A stretch of 64,000 bases of DNA, from assembly GCA_017502465.1 (NCBI GenBank), contig JAFVUY010000012.1, positions 93,983 through 157,982 of the forward strand, in the 5' to 3' direction. Positions 26,053-35,344 of this stretch are shown here, piece after piece. The notes below the pieces were generated by a model. It made no database searches and was not told where the DNA came from. It saw only the letters and a list, made by a program, of their open reading frames with translations. This DNA comes from Bacilli bacterium. GTDB taxonomy: Bacteria; Bacillota_I; Bacilli_A; RFN20; CAG-826. The first letter of the stretch is position 1; each line of letters opens with the position of its first letter. The translations under genes were made by a program, and so were the position numbers.

Positions 26053-26277
26053 ATGACAGAAATTAGTACAGTAGCCTTTGTATTCATCATTATCGGATGT
26101 ATACTTGCAGGATTAATTGCTGGTTTCTTCTTAAGTAGATGGTACTTCAAAAGAGAATTAGCAAAGAACCCACCAATTAACGAAAAAATGATTAGAGCGA
26201 TGTTTAAACAAATGGGTAGAACACCAAGTGAAAAACAAGTTCGCGAAATCATGAGAAATGTTAATTCACAAAAATAA
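26053..26277 (+). CDS. YneF family membrane protein (UPF0154)
   Basis: 74 aa. One N-terminal membrane helix (about residues 6-27, VAFVFIIIGCILAGLIAGFFLSR) then a cytoplasmic part with the family pattern KNPPINEKMIRAMFKQMGRTPSEKQVREIM. B. subtilis YneF has the same layout. Function is unknown. It lies 19 nt after efp and is probably cotranscribed with it. Two hairpins follow. Confidence 0.9.
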   Translation: MTEISTVAFVFIIIGCILAGLIAGFFLSRWYFKRELAKNPPINEKMIRAMFKQMGRTPSEKQVREIMRNVNSQK

Positions 26278-26289
26278 TTAATTATAAAA

Positions 26290-26335
26290 TATACATCGAA
26301 AATTCGTCTTGAATCAGTAGATGTATTTTTATTTT
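26290..26335 (+). terminator. Terminator after efp-yneF
   Basis: ATACATC (26291-26297) pairs with GATGTAT (26320-26326) across a 22-nt loop, then a T-rich run. The long loop makes it a weaker call. Confidence 0.5.
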
Positions 26336-26401
26336 CTTTTTTTGCTTAAATATCGTATTTTTTAAGAGTTTATCGTTTGTTTTATTATTATATAATAAAA
26401 A

Positions 26402-26438
26402 TAAAACCCACATTAGTATAAATAATGCGGGTTTTTAA
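26402..26438. terminator. Bidirectional terminator between yneF and plsY
   Basis: AACCCACATTA (26405-26415) pairs with TAATGCGGGTT (26423-26433) at 10 of 11 positions. T runs lie on both sides, suiting both converging transcripts. Confidence 0.75.
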
Positions 26439-26439
26439 A

Positions 26440-26467
26440 TACTAAAAAACTACTAAATAAATACTAT
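26440..26467 (-). repeat. 11-bp phased TTAGTA triple repeat (copy 3)
   Basis: On the - strand ATAGTA, TTAGTA and TTAGTA at 11-bp steps (+ strand TACTA at 26440, 26451, 26462). It lies in a convergent gap with no promoter nearby, just before the plsY stop. Confidence 0.6.
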
Positions 26468-26470
26468 TGA

Positions 26471-27229
26471 TTATTTCATCCAGGTAATCTTTCTTTCGTT
26501 ACCTGCTTTGAGTCTTTTGATGTTTTCATGGTGCCTAATAATTACTAAGATTCCCATGATTGTAACAACTATCGCGGCAACATAATTGATGTTTAATGTT
26601 AGACCGTAAGATGGTAACCATTCTATTCCTTTTACGACACCTGTTAAATTTAAAATTGACCAAATCCAGAAGCAAATTGGAATAATAACTGCTTCGCAAA
26701 TAGATGCAAGAGAAACATATTTTTTAGCTTTTAAGAATAACAAGTAGGAAAGTCCTGGCAAAAAACCAACCAACCAAGAAGTTCCGCAAGCAATTCCCAT
26801 AAAGCTAGAAACACCTTTGCCTCCTTTAAAGGATGCAAACACTGGCCAGCAATGACCAACAATCGTTCCTAAAGGCGCTAACCAATAAACTGGCCATTGA
26901 ATTATGTATTCTTTATTAGAACCATTGTAGAAATTTGTGATTGTTGCGATTAATGGTTTCGAACCAAATGGAACAAAAGTTAAAATAGCCCAACAAATCC
27001 AAATTGGTGCGATAGTTTTAATCATATCCAAAATGATTACGATAAATCCGACCTTTTTGCCCCAAAGTCTTCCAGAGTTAGTTCCACCAGCATTTTTAGA
27101 ACCATAATCCCTTGGATCTTGATGGAAGAAAACCTTTCCAATTACGATAGAAGCTGGTATAGAACCAAAAATATACCCTAAAAATAAACAGCAAATAGCA
27201 GCGATTATATTATATAAAATAATATCCAT
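26471..27229 (-). CDS. plsY: Glycerol-3-phosphate acyltransferase PlsY
   Basis: 252 aa polytopic membrane enzyme that moves the acyl group from acyl-phosphate to glycerol-3-phosphate in phospholipid synthesis. Three conserved motifs are seen: GSIPASIVIGKVFFHQDPRDYGSKNAGGTNSGR, GHCWPVFASFKGGKGVSSFMG, and the last motif near IRHHENIKRLKAGNERKI. It is about 50 residues longer than usual, the extra length being in loops between helices (around YNGSNKEYIIQWP and GVVKGIEWLPSY). GAGGAGG precedes the ATG. Divergent from parE. Confidence 0.95.
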   Translation of the reverse strand: MDIILYNIIAAICCLFLGYIFGSIPASIVIGKVFFHQDPRDYGSKNAGGTNSGRLWGKKVGFIVIILDMIKTIAPIWICWAILTFVPFGSKPLIATITNFYNGSNKEYIIQWPVYWLAPLGTIVGHCWPVFASFKGGKGVSSFMGIACGTSWLVGFLPGLSYLLFLKAKKYVSLASICEAVIIPICFWIWSILNLTGVVKGIEWLPSYGLTLNINYVAAIVVTIMGILVIIRHHENIKRLKAGNERKITWMK

Positions 27230-27327
27230 TTTTTTGCCTCCTCAGTCACCTTAATATACTAAACAAATAACTTTATTTTTTCAAATAAAATTGTCTATAA
27301 TTAACAAGAAAAGGAGACTGATAGGTA

Positions 27328-29277
27328 ATGGATTCAAAGAAAACGAACACAACATACACTGCTGATGACATTCACGTACTACAAGGTCTCCAGGGTGTTA
27401 GAAAAAGACCTGCTATGTATATTGGTTCAACCAATTCTGCGGGTTTACATCATTTAGTTTGGGAAATAGTCGACAACGCAGTCGACGAAGCTTTGTCAGG
27501 ATACGGTGATAAAATCACCGTAACAATTCACAAAGATGGTTCATGTTCCGTTTTAGACGAAGGTAGAGGTATTCCAGTTGGTTTAAATAAAGAAACTGGA
27601 AAATCCGCTCTTGAATTAGTTTTCACCGAACTACACGCTGGTGGCAAATTTAATTCTGCAGTCTATAAAAGTGCAGCTGGCCTTCATGGTGTCGGTGCAG
27701 CAGTAACAAATGCATTAAGTGTGTGGCTCGATGTCACGATTTATCGTGACGGTGGTATTCACCATATGCGTTTTAAAGACGGAGGAAGCGTCATAGAAAA
27801 CCCTCTTGAACAAATAGGAACAACCAAAAAACACGGATCTTTTGTTAGATTTAAACCAGATCCACAAATCTTTTCCACAGTAGATTTTAAATGGGATACA
27901 ATTTATAACCATTTACAAGAATCTGCATTTTTAATGAAGGGCGTTAAATTTGTTTGTGTCGATGAAAGAACAAATCAAGAAGCCGAATTTTATTATGAAA
28001 ACGGATTAGAAGAATTTATTAATAACACCAACCAAAATAAAAAAGCATTAACACCTGTAATTAATTTTGAAGAAACTGATAACGAGACTGAAATTAGTAC
28101 TGAAATCGCTCTTCAATATTGTTATGAAGATTATAACGAAACAATCTTTTCTTACGTTAATAACGTAAGAACTAAAGATGGTGGAACGCATGAAGCTGGT
28201 TTTAGAACTGGTATAACACGCGCTATCAATGATTTTGCAGAAAACAACAAATTACTTCGTGGCAAAAAATTAGAAGGTAGTGACATTAGAGAAGGTTTGA
28301 CCGCTGTTATTGCCTTAAAAATTCCCGAAGGTTTATTGCAATTTGAGGGACAAACCAAAGGTAAATTAGGAACCACAGAAGCAACATCAGTTGTGCAAAA
28401 TTTAATTTACAATAAGTTCACTTACTATTTGACCGAAAACAAAGAAATCGCGATGAGCATCATCAAAAAATGTACAGATGCTCAAGCCGCTAGATTAGCT
28501 GCTAGAAAAGCAAAAGAAGAAGCTAGATCTAGCAAAAAGACAAAACAAGAAGTCATTTTAAGTGACAAATTAACACCAGCTCAAAGCAAAAACTATAAGA
28601 AAAACGAACTCTTTATTGTTGAAGGTGATTCTGCTGGTGGTTCTGCAAAAAAAGGCAGAGACAGAATTTATCAAGCAATATTACCACTACGTGGTAAACC
28701 ATTAAATACCGACTCTGTAAGTTTAGATAAAATGTTACATAACGAAGAATTTGCAACAATCATTAACACAATTGGTGCGGGTTTTGGTCAATCATTTGAT
28801 ATCGAAGAAATCAAATATGGAAAAATTATTATCATGACCGACGCAGACACCGATGGTGCGCACATCCAAACTTTATTGTTGACATTCTTCTATCATTACA
28901 TGAGACCATTAATCACTTCAGGACATGTTTATATCGCCGTCCCACCTTTGTATCGCGTTTTCAAAGAAGCAGACCGAAAAGTAATTCAAGAATACGTTTG
29001 GGATGATCAAGGTTTAGAAGCTGCGAAGAAAAAAGTCGGCGCAGGATATAAAATTTCAAGATATAAAGGTCTTGGTGAAATGGATGCTGTCCAATTAAAA
29101 GAAACCACTATGGATCCACGTTCAAGAATGCTTATTCAAGTTAGTATTGACGACCCATTCCTAGTCGAGAAAAGAGTAGGTATTTTAATGGGTAGAGATT
29201 CAGGAGTTAGAAGAAAATGGGTTGAAGAAAACGTTGACTTCAACGGAGTTGATACATTCATTGAGGAGGTGAAATAA
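27328..29277 (+). CDS. parE: DNA topoisomerase IV subunit B (ParE)
   Basis: 649 aa. GHKL ATPase domain with EIVDNAVDEAL, DEGRGIPVG and AGLHGVGAAVTNALS; transducer domain; TOPRIM domain with EGDSAGGSAKKGRDR, LPLRGKPLNTD and MTDADTDGAHIQ. LRGKPLN followed by a paired parC favours ParE over GyrB. It decatenates sister chromosomes, and its gene lies about 6-8 kb from the proposed dif site. AGGAGA precedes the ATG, and a -10 box TATAAT is at 27296-27301. parC begins 4 nt after its stop. Confidence 0.95.
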   Translation: MDSKKTNTTYTADDIHVLQGLQGVRKRPAMYIGSTNSAGLHHLVWEIVDNAVDEALSGYGDKITVTIHKDGSCSVLDEGRGIPVGLNKETGKSALELVFTELHAGGKFNSAVYKSAAGLHGVGAAVTNALSVWLDVTIYRDGGIHHMRFKDGGSVIENPLEQIGTTKKHGSFVRFKPDPQIFSTVDFKWDTIYNHLQESAFLMKGVKFVCVDERTNQEAEFYYENGLEEFINNTNQNKKALTPVINFEETDNETEISTEIALQYCYEDYNETIFSYVNNVRTKDGGTHEAGFRTGITRAINDFAENNKLLRGKKLEGSDIREGLTAVIALKIPEGLLQFEGQTKGKLGTTEATSVVQNLIYNKFTYYLTENKEIAMSIIKKCTDAQAARLAARKAKEEARSSKKTKQEVILSDKLTPAQSKNYKKNELFIVEGDSAGGSAKKGRDRIYQAILPLRGKPLNTDSVSLDKMLHNEEFATIINTIGAGFGQSFDIEEIKYGKIIIMTDADTDGAHIQTLLLTFFYHYMRPLITSGHVYIAVPPLYRVFKEADRKVIQEYVWDDQGLEAAKKKVGAGYKISRYKGLGEMDAVQLKETTMDPRSRMLIQVSIDDPFLVEKRVGILMGRDSGVRRKWVEENVDFNGVDTFIEEVK

Positions 29278-29281
29278 TAAT

Positions 29282-31912
29282 ATGGCAAAGAAGAAAAAAG
29301 AACTTCCTGTAGAAGAAGTTATTGAAGAAAATATTGTTGTTTCTCCTTTAGAAGAAATTATGGGTGACAGATATGCAACATATGCAAAATATGTCATTCA
29401 AGATAGAGCAATTCCTGATGTTAGAGACGGTTTAAAGCCAGTTCAAAGACGTATCATTTACTCTATGATTAGAAACGGAAATACTTTTAATAAGCCAACA
29501 AGAAAATGCGCTCACACTGTTGGTGCTGTTATGGGTACTTTCCACCCACATGGTGATAGTTCAATTTATGAAGCTCTAGCCAGAATGAGTCAAGATTGGA
29601 AAGTTCGCTATCCATTAATTGACTTCCAAGGTAACAACGGTTCCATTGATGGTGATATGCCAGCGGCATATCGTTATACTGAATCAAGATTATCAAAATT
29701 ATCAAATGAATTAACTCGCGATTTAGATAAAGAAACAGTTGATATGCAACTCAATTTTGATGACACGGAATTTGAACCAACCGTTCTTCCAGCGAGATTT
29801 CCAAACCTTCTTTGTAATGGTGCTGAAGGTATTGCTGTTGCTTTAGCAACAGAAATCCCACCTCACAACCTTAGAGAAGTTATTGATGCAACTATTTATC
29901 GTATCAATCACAAAACCGCTACAATTGAAGATTTAAGACAATTTATCAAAGGTCCCGATTTCCCAACAGGAGGTATTACCTATCAATGTGAAGGTTTAGA
30001 TAGCATGTATCTAACTGGTAGAGGAAAAATTGAAATTTCATCAAAAACAGAAATAGTCGAAAATAAGGATATTTATCAAATTGTCATCACAGAAATACCT
30101 TATAAAGTGGTAAAAAGTTCACTTGTCTATGAAATAGACAAAATTCGCCACTCAAAATCCATAGATGGTATTATTGAAGTAAGAGACGAGTCTGACTGGA
30201 ACGGTATCAGGATTGTTGTAGACTTGAAAAAAAGCGCAAAACCAGACCTTGTTCTTGCATATTTGATGAAAAAAACTCCATTAAGAAGCAATTATTCCGC
30301 TAATATGGTTGCTATTGTTGATGGTAGACCAAGAACATTAAATTTATTAGATTTTATTAATGCTTATATTGCTCATCAAATTCATGTCACTACTAGACAA
30401 TGCAGATATGATTTAAACAAATTTAGTGCTCGTCTTCATATTGTAAATGGTCTTCTTATTGCAGCTTTAAACATTAATGAAGTTGTTGAAATTATTAGAA
30501 AAAGTAAAGATAAAGCCGATTCTAAAATTAACCTTATTAGTCGTTTTGAGTTAACCTCTGAACAAGCTGAAGCGATTGTTATGATGCCATTATATAAATT
30601 ATCTCACACAGATGAGATGATTCTTCGTAATGAAAAGAGCGAATTAGAAAAGAATATCGAAAGATTAAAAGGCATCTTAGAAGACGATAACAAACTCAAT
30701 AGAGTCATCGTTAAGGATCTTAAAAACGTCGCTGAAACATATGGCGATGATAGAAGAACTTTAATTACTGAAAAAGAAGAAGTGAAACCTATTGATAAGC
30801 GCGATCTTATCGCTAAAGAAGATACCGTGCTCGCGGTCACACGCGATGGATATATTAAAAGATGTAGCGTCAAATCATATCGCGGTTCTGGCGAAAATAC
30901 TATCCCAGGACTCAAAGAAGGCGATGTTCTTGTAGGAAAAGGTCAAGCAACCACTACAGATTATGTTGTTTGTTTCACAAACATTGGTAATTATATTTGC
31001 TTGCCTGTTCATATAATAACCGAGAATAGATGGAAAGACGAAGGTGTTCACATGAACAATTACGTAACAATTGCTTCAGGTGAAAAGATTGTCAAATGCA
31101 TTATTGTTTCAAATTTCAGAAATGATATCTATCTTGCTTTCCTTTCTAAATTCGGACAAATTAAAAGAATGTCCTTAGGACTTATTGAAACCGCACGTCA
31201 CAATCGTCCTGTTAAATGTATGCGTTTAGTCAATGGAGACGAAATCGCATCTATTCAAATATTAACAGGTAACAGCGATTTACTCATCATGACTAGCGGT
31301 GGAAATTGCTCATTGTTCAACGAAAATGAACTTAACCTACTAGGTCTTAAAGCAGGCGGTGTCAAATCAATAGCCTCATTAGGAAAGCAAACTGCTGTCG
31401 CAATGCTTGCTTTTGATGAAGATGAAAAGAAAAAGATTGCGTTATTAACAGATAAAGGTTGCTTAAGAATTTACTCAAATGAAAAAGTAAACAGAACTGC
31501 TCGACTTGGAAAACCAACATCTATGTATCAATGTTTCAAAAATGATATGCATAAATTAATTGGCGCTGTAAAACTTCCAAATAGAGTGGAAAAAGCAACT
31601 GTTGTTGTCAAATTGATTTCTGGTGAAATACACGAATTAGAAATTTCAAATTTCTACATTACTGATGTTCAAAACGCTAAAAAGAATACAGACATACCTA
31701 AGAACGCTTTAATAGATTGCATCTTAGATTGTGAGATGGAAATTATAGACAATAACACAGTCTCTCATCCAATTCTAGTGAAACAAGTCGAAATTGAACA
31801 CGATGGTTCATCAGAAGTTGATGAAGTCAAAACACAAACAACATTAGATGATTCTACAAAAGAAGAAACATCATACGAACAAATTTCAATATTTGATGAT
31901 ATTGACGAATAA
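29282..31912 (+). CDS. parC: DNA topoisomerase IV subunit A (ParC)
   Basis: 876 aa. The breakage-reunion domain starts RYATYAKYVIQDRAIPDVRDGLKPVQRRIIYSM, which is the ParC form (GyrA has VIVxRALPDVRDGLKP). The quinolone-resistance region is HPHGDSSIYEAL, with Ser and Glu at the usual sensitive positions, and the catalytic Tyr is in AAYRYTESRLS. A coiled coil and a degenerate beta-pinwheel follow. The acidic C-terminal 50 residues are low complexity. Cotranscribed with parE and followed by a terminator. Confidence 0.95.
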   Translation: MAKKKKELPVEEVIEENIVVSPLEEIMGDRYATYAKYVIQDRAIPDVRDGLKPVQRRIIYSMIRNGNTFNKPTRKCAHTVGAVMGTFHPHGDSSIYEALARMSQDWKVRYPLIDFQGNNGSIDGDMPAAYRYTESRLSKLSNELTRDLDKETVDMQLNFDDTEFEPTVLPARFPNLLCNGAEGIAVALATEIPPHNLREVIDATIYRINHKTATIEDLRQFIKGPDFPTGGITYQCEGLDSMYLTGRGKIEISSKTEIVENKDIYQIVITEIPYKVVKSSLVYEIDKIRHSKSIDGIIEVRDESDWNGIRIVVDLKKSAKPDLVLAYLMKKTPLRSNYSANMVAIVDGRPRTLNLLDFINAYIAHQIHVTTRQCRYDLNKFSARLHIVNGLLIAALNINEVVEIIRKSKDKADSKINLISRFELTSEQAEAIVMMPLYKLSHTDEMILRNEKSELEKNIERLKGILEDDNKLNRVIVKDLKNVAETYGDDRRTLITEKEEVKPIDKRDLIAKEDTVLAVTRDGYIKRCSVKSYRGSGENTIPGLKEGDVLVGKGQATTTDYVVCFTNIGNYICLPVHIITENRWKDEGVHMNNYVTIASGEKIVKCIIVSNFRNDIYLAFLSKFGQIKRMSLGLIETARHNRPVKCMRLVNGDEIASIQILTGNSDLLIMTSGGNCSLFNENELNLLGLKAGGVKSIASLGKQTAVAMLAFDEDEKKKIALLTDKGCLRIYSNEKVNRTARLGKPTSMYQCFKNDMHKLIGAVKLPNRVEKATVVVKLISGEIHELEISNFYITDVQNAKKNTDIPKNALIDCILDCEMEIIDNNTVSHPILVKQVEIEHDGSSEVDEVKTQTTLDDSTKEETSYEQISIFDDIDE

Positions 31913-31919
31913 ACAAGTT

Positions 31920-31950
31920 AAGATTCAGGATTCCTGAGTCTTTTCTTTTA
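31920..31950 (+). terminator. Terminator of parE-parC
   Basis: AAGATTCAGG pairs with CCTGAGTCTT, followed by a T-rich tract. Confidence 0.8.
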
Positions 31951-32019
31951 CTCTGATTGCAAAAAATAAATTAATTTATTTGTTGTTATCAATATTATGG
32001 TTTATTATTTAAGTGTATC

Positions 32020-32553
32020 ATGTGCTATTATCCAATCCCATTTGCTTATGCAAAAAATATATTCGAAATAGAACTTAATTTTTATAAAAAATTAGGCATC
32101 AAATATCTATTGATGGATTTAGATAATACCCTTGATAGCTATTTAGCTGAAGAACCCACAGAAAGAGCAATAATATTTATTTCCAAGTTGAAAGAAAATG
32201 GCATTACTCCTATTATTATTTCAAATAATAAAGGACCACGTGTCAAAAAATATTCAGAATGCCTTGGTATAAATTATTTACCAAAAAGTGGCAAACCATT
32301 CTCATCAAAAATTAAAAAATACATGAAAGAAAATGGGATAAACCCTAACGAAACAATTATGGTGGGCGATCAACTCGCAACCGATATCAAAGCCGCTAAA
32401 GGCGCTGGAATAAAAAATATATTGGTTGATAAAATAGTTGAAGAAGACCAAAAAGTTACAAAATTTAACCGTTTCTTTGAAAAACCTTTCAGAAAAAGGA
32501 TGGCTAAAAAGAATAGATTGATTGATTGGAGGACAATTTATGGCGAAATGTAA
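32020..32553 (+). CDS. YqeG family HAD-IIIA phosphatase
   Basis: 177 aa HAD-superfamily hydrolase. Motif I LLMDLDNTLDSY (nucleophile DxD), motif II Thr/Ser in IIISNN, Lys near KKSGKPFSSKIKKYM, and motif IV GDQLATDIKAAKGAG. The family resembles phosphatidylglycerophosphatase GEP4 but the bacterial substrate is not settled. First gene of yqeG-yqeH-yhbY-nadD/yqeK, the B. subtilis order minus aroE. No ribosome binding site; TATTAT ends 11 nt before the ATG, so the leader would be only a few bases. It overlaps yqeH. Confidence 0.88.
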   Translation: MCYYPIPFAYAKNIFEIELNFYKKLGIKYLLMDLDNTLDSYLAEEPTERAIIFISKLKENGITPIIISNNKGPRVKKYSECLGINYLPKSGKPFSSKIKKYMKENGINPNETIMVGDQLATDIKAAKGAGIKNILVDKIVEEDQKVTKFNRFFEKPFRKRMAKKNRLIDWRTIYGEM

Positions 32554-33685
32554 AAGAGTATTAAGATGTCATAGATGTGGAAAAATCTTACAAAGTGACG
32601 ATCCAAAAGCAGTTGGATATACCAATCCACAAATTTTAGCGGAAGCTGAAACAAATTCTTCAATGATTGTTTATTGTGATGAATGTCACGATATTTTAGT
32701 CGCGATGAATAACACCAAACTAAGCGACGAAGTTGATGAACAAATTCTTAAAATTTTAGATGACGCTGTTGCCTCTGATGGAGTTATCTTATGGGTGGTT
32801 GATTTGTTCGCTTTTAATGGTACATTAAAAGAAAATCTTGTAAATAAAGTCAAGAATCTAGATGTTTACGTCATTGGAACTAAACGTGACTTATTCCCTA
32901 AAACCATCAAAGATGAAACTTTCCAAAACTATATTAATGAAAGATTTAACGAATATGGTATCACACCTAAAAACATCATTATCGTTGGCAATGAATTAAA
33001 CGAAACATACGCTAAATTAATCGAAAGATTACAAAAAGCTAGACAAGCTCATGATGTTTATATGATTGGAACAACAACATCTGGAAAAACATCTGTCATT
33101 AATAGATGCTTGAAATCATACAAAAACAAAACAAAAAGACCCATTAGAACGATTATATATCCTAAAACTTCAGTTCAAGTCTTAGAAATCCCATTGAGTA
33201 ATTCTTCATTCTTATATGAACTTCCTGGTATTTCCAACGACACATCTGCTGTAAGCAAAGTTGAAAAAGACGTTCAAAAAATTATTACTCCTAAAAAAGG
33301 TATTCAAACACCTACATTTACAATGGATGACAAATCATCATTGCTTGTCGGCGGACTTGGCGTTTTCTCATTTATGAGAGGCAAACCAACAAAAGTTAAA
33401 CTTTATATTGCCGACGAAGTCGAATTTAAAAAGATCTCAACTTCCAAAGTTAGAGAATTCATGATTTCAAACTTAACCAAACGTTCTCTAAGACCAGTTA
33501 GCGATCGTTATAGAGATTTCCAACAATACGATATTTTCCAATACACAATGGAAGATGATGGATTAAGTCACGATATTTCAATAGAAGGGTTAGGATGGAT
33601 TTCTTTCATCGCTAAAGGACAAGTTATTAGGGTTATTTTACCTAGAGGTTCTGCGGTCAAAGAAAGCTTATCTAAAATTAGATAA
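32540..33685 (+). CDS. yqeH: Ribosome biogenesis GTPase YqeH
   Basis: 381 aa circularly permuted GTPase needed for 30S assembly. An N-terminal zinc finger CHRCGK...YCDECHD precedes the permuted G domain, in which G4 (TKRDL) comes before G1 (GTTTSGKTSVINR) and G3 (ELPGI). The ATG at 32540 lies 6 nt after GGAGGA and inside the end of yqeG (14-bp overlap). The upstream in-frame start at 32522 is before the ribosome binding site and is rejected. Followed 2 nt later by yhbY. Confidence 0.95.
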   Translation: MAKCKRVLRCHRCGKILQSDDPKAVGYTNPQILAEAETNSSMIVYCDECHDILVAMNNTKLSDEVDEQILKILDDAVASDGVILWVVDLFAFNGTLKENLVNKVKNLDVYVIGTKRDLFPKTIKDETFQNYINERFNEYGITPKNIIIVGNELNETYAKLIERLQKARQAHDVYMIGTTTSGKTSVINRCLKSYKNKTKRPIRTIIYPKTSVQVLEIPLSNSSFLYELPGISNDTSAVSKVEKDVQKIITPKKGIQTPTFTMDDKSSLLVGGLGVFSFMRGKPTKVKLYIADEVEFKKISTSKVREFMISNLTKRSLRPVSDRYRDFQQYDIFQYTMEDDGLSHDISIEGLGWISFIAKGQVIRVILPRGSAVKESLSKIR

Positions 33686-33687
33686 TT

Positions 33688-33981
33688 ATGCTTAACAATC
33701 AACAAAAAAGACAATTAAAAGGTATTGCCTCAACTCTTGATACTAAGTATCAAATTGGCAAAAACGAAATAACTGAAACTCTTTTAAATATGCTTGATAA
33801 AGCATTATTAGCTCATGAATTAATCAAAATCGATGTCATGAAAAACGCACCTTCACCAATTATGGAATTAGCCCTTGATTTATCAAGTAAATTAAATGCG
33901 GAAATTGTCCAAATTGTAGGTAGAGTTATTATTTTATATCGCCAAAACAAAGAAAAACAAAAAATCAATTTAGTCAAATAA
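33688..33981 (+). CDS. yhbY: Ribosome assembly RNA-binding protein YhbY (CRM domain)
   Basis: 97 aa single CRM domain that binds pre-50S particles. MLNNQQKRQLKGIASTLDTKYQIGKNEITETLLNMLDKAL matches the family start; the usual GxxG loop reads QIGKNEI. The C-terminal IVGRVIILYRQNKEK is typical. It begins 2 nt after yqeH and its stop shares one base with the nadD start, so translation is coupled. Confidence 0.93.
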   Translation: MLNNQQKRQLKGIASTLDTKYQIGKNEITETLLNMLDKALLAHELIKIDVMKNAPSPIMELALDLSSKLNAEIVQIVGRVIILYRQNKEKQKINLVK

Positions 33982-35060
33982 TGAAAAACATTATTCTCTT
34001 TCCAGGTTCTTTCGATCCAATACATCTAGGTCATTTTCAAATGGCGAAAAACGCATCCGTATATTTAAATGCGGATGTTATTTTCATACCCGCGGTTGTT
34101 TCTGTTTGGAAAAACGATTCCGCTCCATTTGAACACAAATTAAAAATGATTGAGTTAATGATTAAAGGTGAGGAGAGAATGAGTGTTTCTAACTACGAGG
34201 GAACAACAAACAAAGAAATCAATTATTCGATTAACACGATAAGATATTTCAAAGAAATATATAAAGATGACAATTTGTTTTTGTTAATCGGTGAAGACCA
34301 AGTTAATGAGTTTCATCGTTGGAAAAACGCTGAAGAAATCTCCAAATTAGCGAAAATTATCTTTTTCCAAAGACCTGACATAGAAATAGTCTCAAAAAAT
34401 GTTAAACAATTTAACATGAAAGAATTAACAGGAACATATGTTGACTATAGCTCATCAGATATCAGAGAATTAGTGTCTTTAGACACAAAAGACGAAATAA
34501 TTAATTACATAAGCGAGAATAGTCTCTATTTTATAGAGAAAATATCAGAATTTATTGATCAAAAACGTTTGTCACATTCTATTGAAGTAGCGAAATTAGC
34601 CCGTCTAATCGCCGAAAAAAACAAAATCGATAAATCATCCGCCTATATTGCCGGATTACTCCACGACATCGGAAAAAGCGCGAAAAATATAGATGTAGAA
34701 GTGGTCATGAAAGAAAATTATCCAGAATTTTTAGATATGCCACCGTTTTCATATCATCAATTTGTTGGTGAATACATCGCAAAAACATTTTTTGGGATAA
34801 AAGACGAAGAAGTGCTTAAAGCAATAAAATATCACGCAACAGGGAACGATGATATGAATCCACTTGGCAAAATTATTTATAGCGCCGATAAAATTGAACC
34901 AACTAGAGGCTTTGATTCTAGTGACTTGATCGAATCTTGTTTAAAGAATTACGAGGAAGGCTTTATCGAAGTTCTAAAAGCTAATAAAGAATATTTAACG
35001 ATAACAAAAAAGGATATAGAAAACAGGCTTACAAAAAGTTGTTTCAACAAATATCTTTAG
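33981..35060 (+). CDS. nadD: NadD-YqeK fusion: nicotinate-nucleotide adenylyltransferase plus HD-domain hydrolase
   Basis: 359 aa, two enzymes in one chain. Residues about 1-185 are NadD (nicotinic acid mononucleotide to NaAD): ILFPGSFDPIHLGHFQMAK nucleotide-binding motif and SSSDIRELV. Residues about 190-359 are YqeK: RLSHSIEVAKLARLIAEK, GLLHDIGKSA (HD motif), then YHATG and YSADKIEPTRGF. B. subtilis YqeK is a diadenosine tetraphosphate hydrolase encoded directly after nadD as a separate gene. The fusion is known in some Mollicutes and related lineages. No stop or start codon separates the halves. Confidence 0.93.
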   Translation: MKNIILFPGSFDPIHLGHFQMAKNASVYLNADVIFIPAVVSVWKNDSAPFEHKLKMIELMIKGEERMSVSNYEGTTNKEINYSINTIRYFKEIYKDDNLFLLIGEDQVNEFHRWKNAEEISKLAKIIFFQRPDIEIVSKNVKQFNMKELTGTYVDYSSSDIRELVSLDTKDEIINYISENSLYFIEKISEFIDQKRLSHSIEVAKLARLIAEKNKIDKSSAYIAGLLHDIGKSAKNIDVEVVMKENYPEFLDMPPFSYHQFVGEYIAKTFFGIKDEEVLKAIKYHATGNDDMNPLGKIIYSADKIEPTRGFDSSDLIESCLKNYEEGFIEVLKANKEYLTITKKDIENRLTKSCFNKYL

Positions 35061-35081
35061 ATAAATTAGTTTGAAAATTAT

Positions 35082-35105
35082 GCTGTCCAATCGGGCAGCT
35101 TTTAT
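35082..35105 (+). terminator. Terminator of the yqeG-nadD operon
   Basis: GCTGTCC pairs with GGGCAGC (one G-T), followed by a T run. It closes the + strand arm before the convergent gap. Confidence 0.85.
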
Positions 35106-35212
35106 TTTGCGTTGGTAGGTTACAAACAAATAAAATAACATCAGTGTAGCAGAAAAGAATTGTCCAAAACACATGAAAGTGGTTAAGAGGACAAAATCAA
35201 CCAAATATATAA

Positions 35213-35240
35213 ACTTCGCATAATTTCTATTATGTTAACT
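35213..35240 (+). other. Candidate dif site (chromosome dimer resolution)
   Basis: Left arm ACTTCGCATAA, 6-bp centre TTTCTA, right arm TTATGTTAACT. From memory of published sites, it matches the B. subtilis dif at 22 of 28 positions, and the E. coli XerC/XerD arms are similar (CGCATAA and TTATGTTAA identical). The arms are inverted repeats of each other at 8 of 11 positions. It lies in the 346-bp gap where the + strand gene arm meets the - strand arm, the expected place for the terminus. A Xer recombinase gene is 3.8 kb away. The rest of this gap (35106-35406) holds the hairpin and repeat listed next and otherwise only AT-rich sequence. Confidence 0.75.
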
Positions 35241-35306
35241 AAAATACTATAATACAAAGTATTAAATATTTCAATAAAATTAATCAATTAACATTTTTCA
35301 GTGTTT

Positions 35307-35338
35307 TGTGTGTGGGAAAACCCTACTTTTCCACACAA
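35307..35338. repeat. Inverted repeat near dif
   Basis: GTGTGGGAAAA and TTTTCCACAC flank a 6-bp loop (CCCTAC). It could be a bidirectional terminator or a protein site. TTTTCCACA is one base from the DnaA box TTATCCACA. Confidence 0.5.
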
Positions 35339-35344
35339 CAAAAC

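Noticed and set aside
34995..35204. Short - strand frame across the end of nadD and the convergent gap
   Set aside because: Overlaps the conserved YqeK domain and the terminator, no ribosome binding site, composition like translated AT-rich non-coding DNA.
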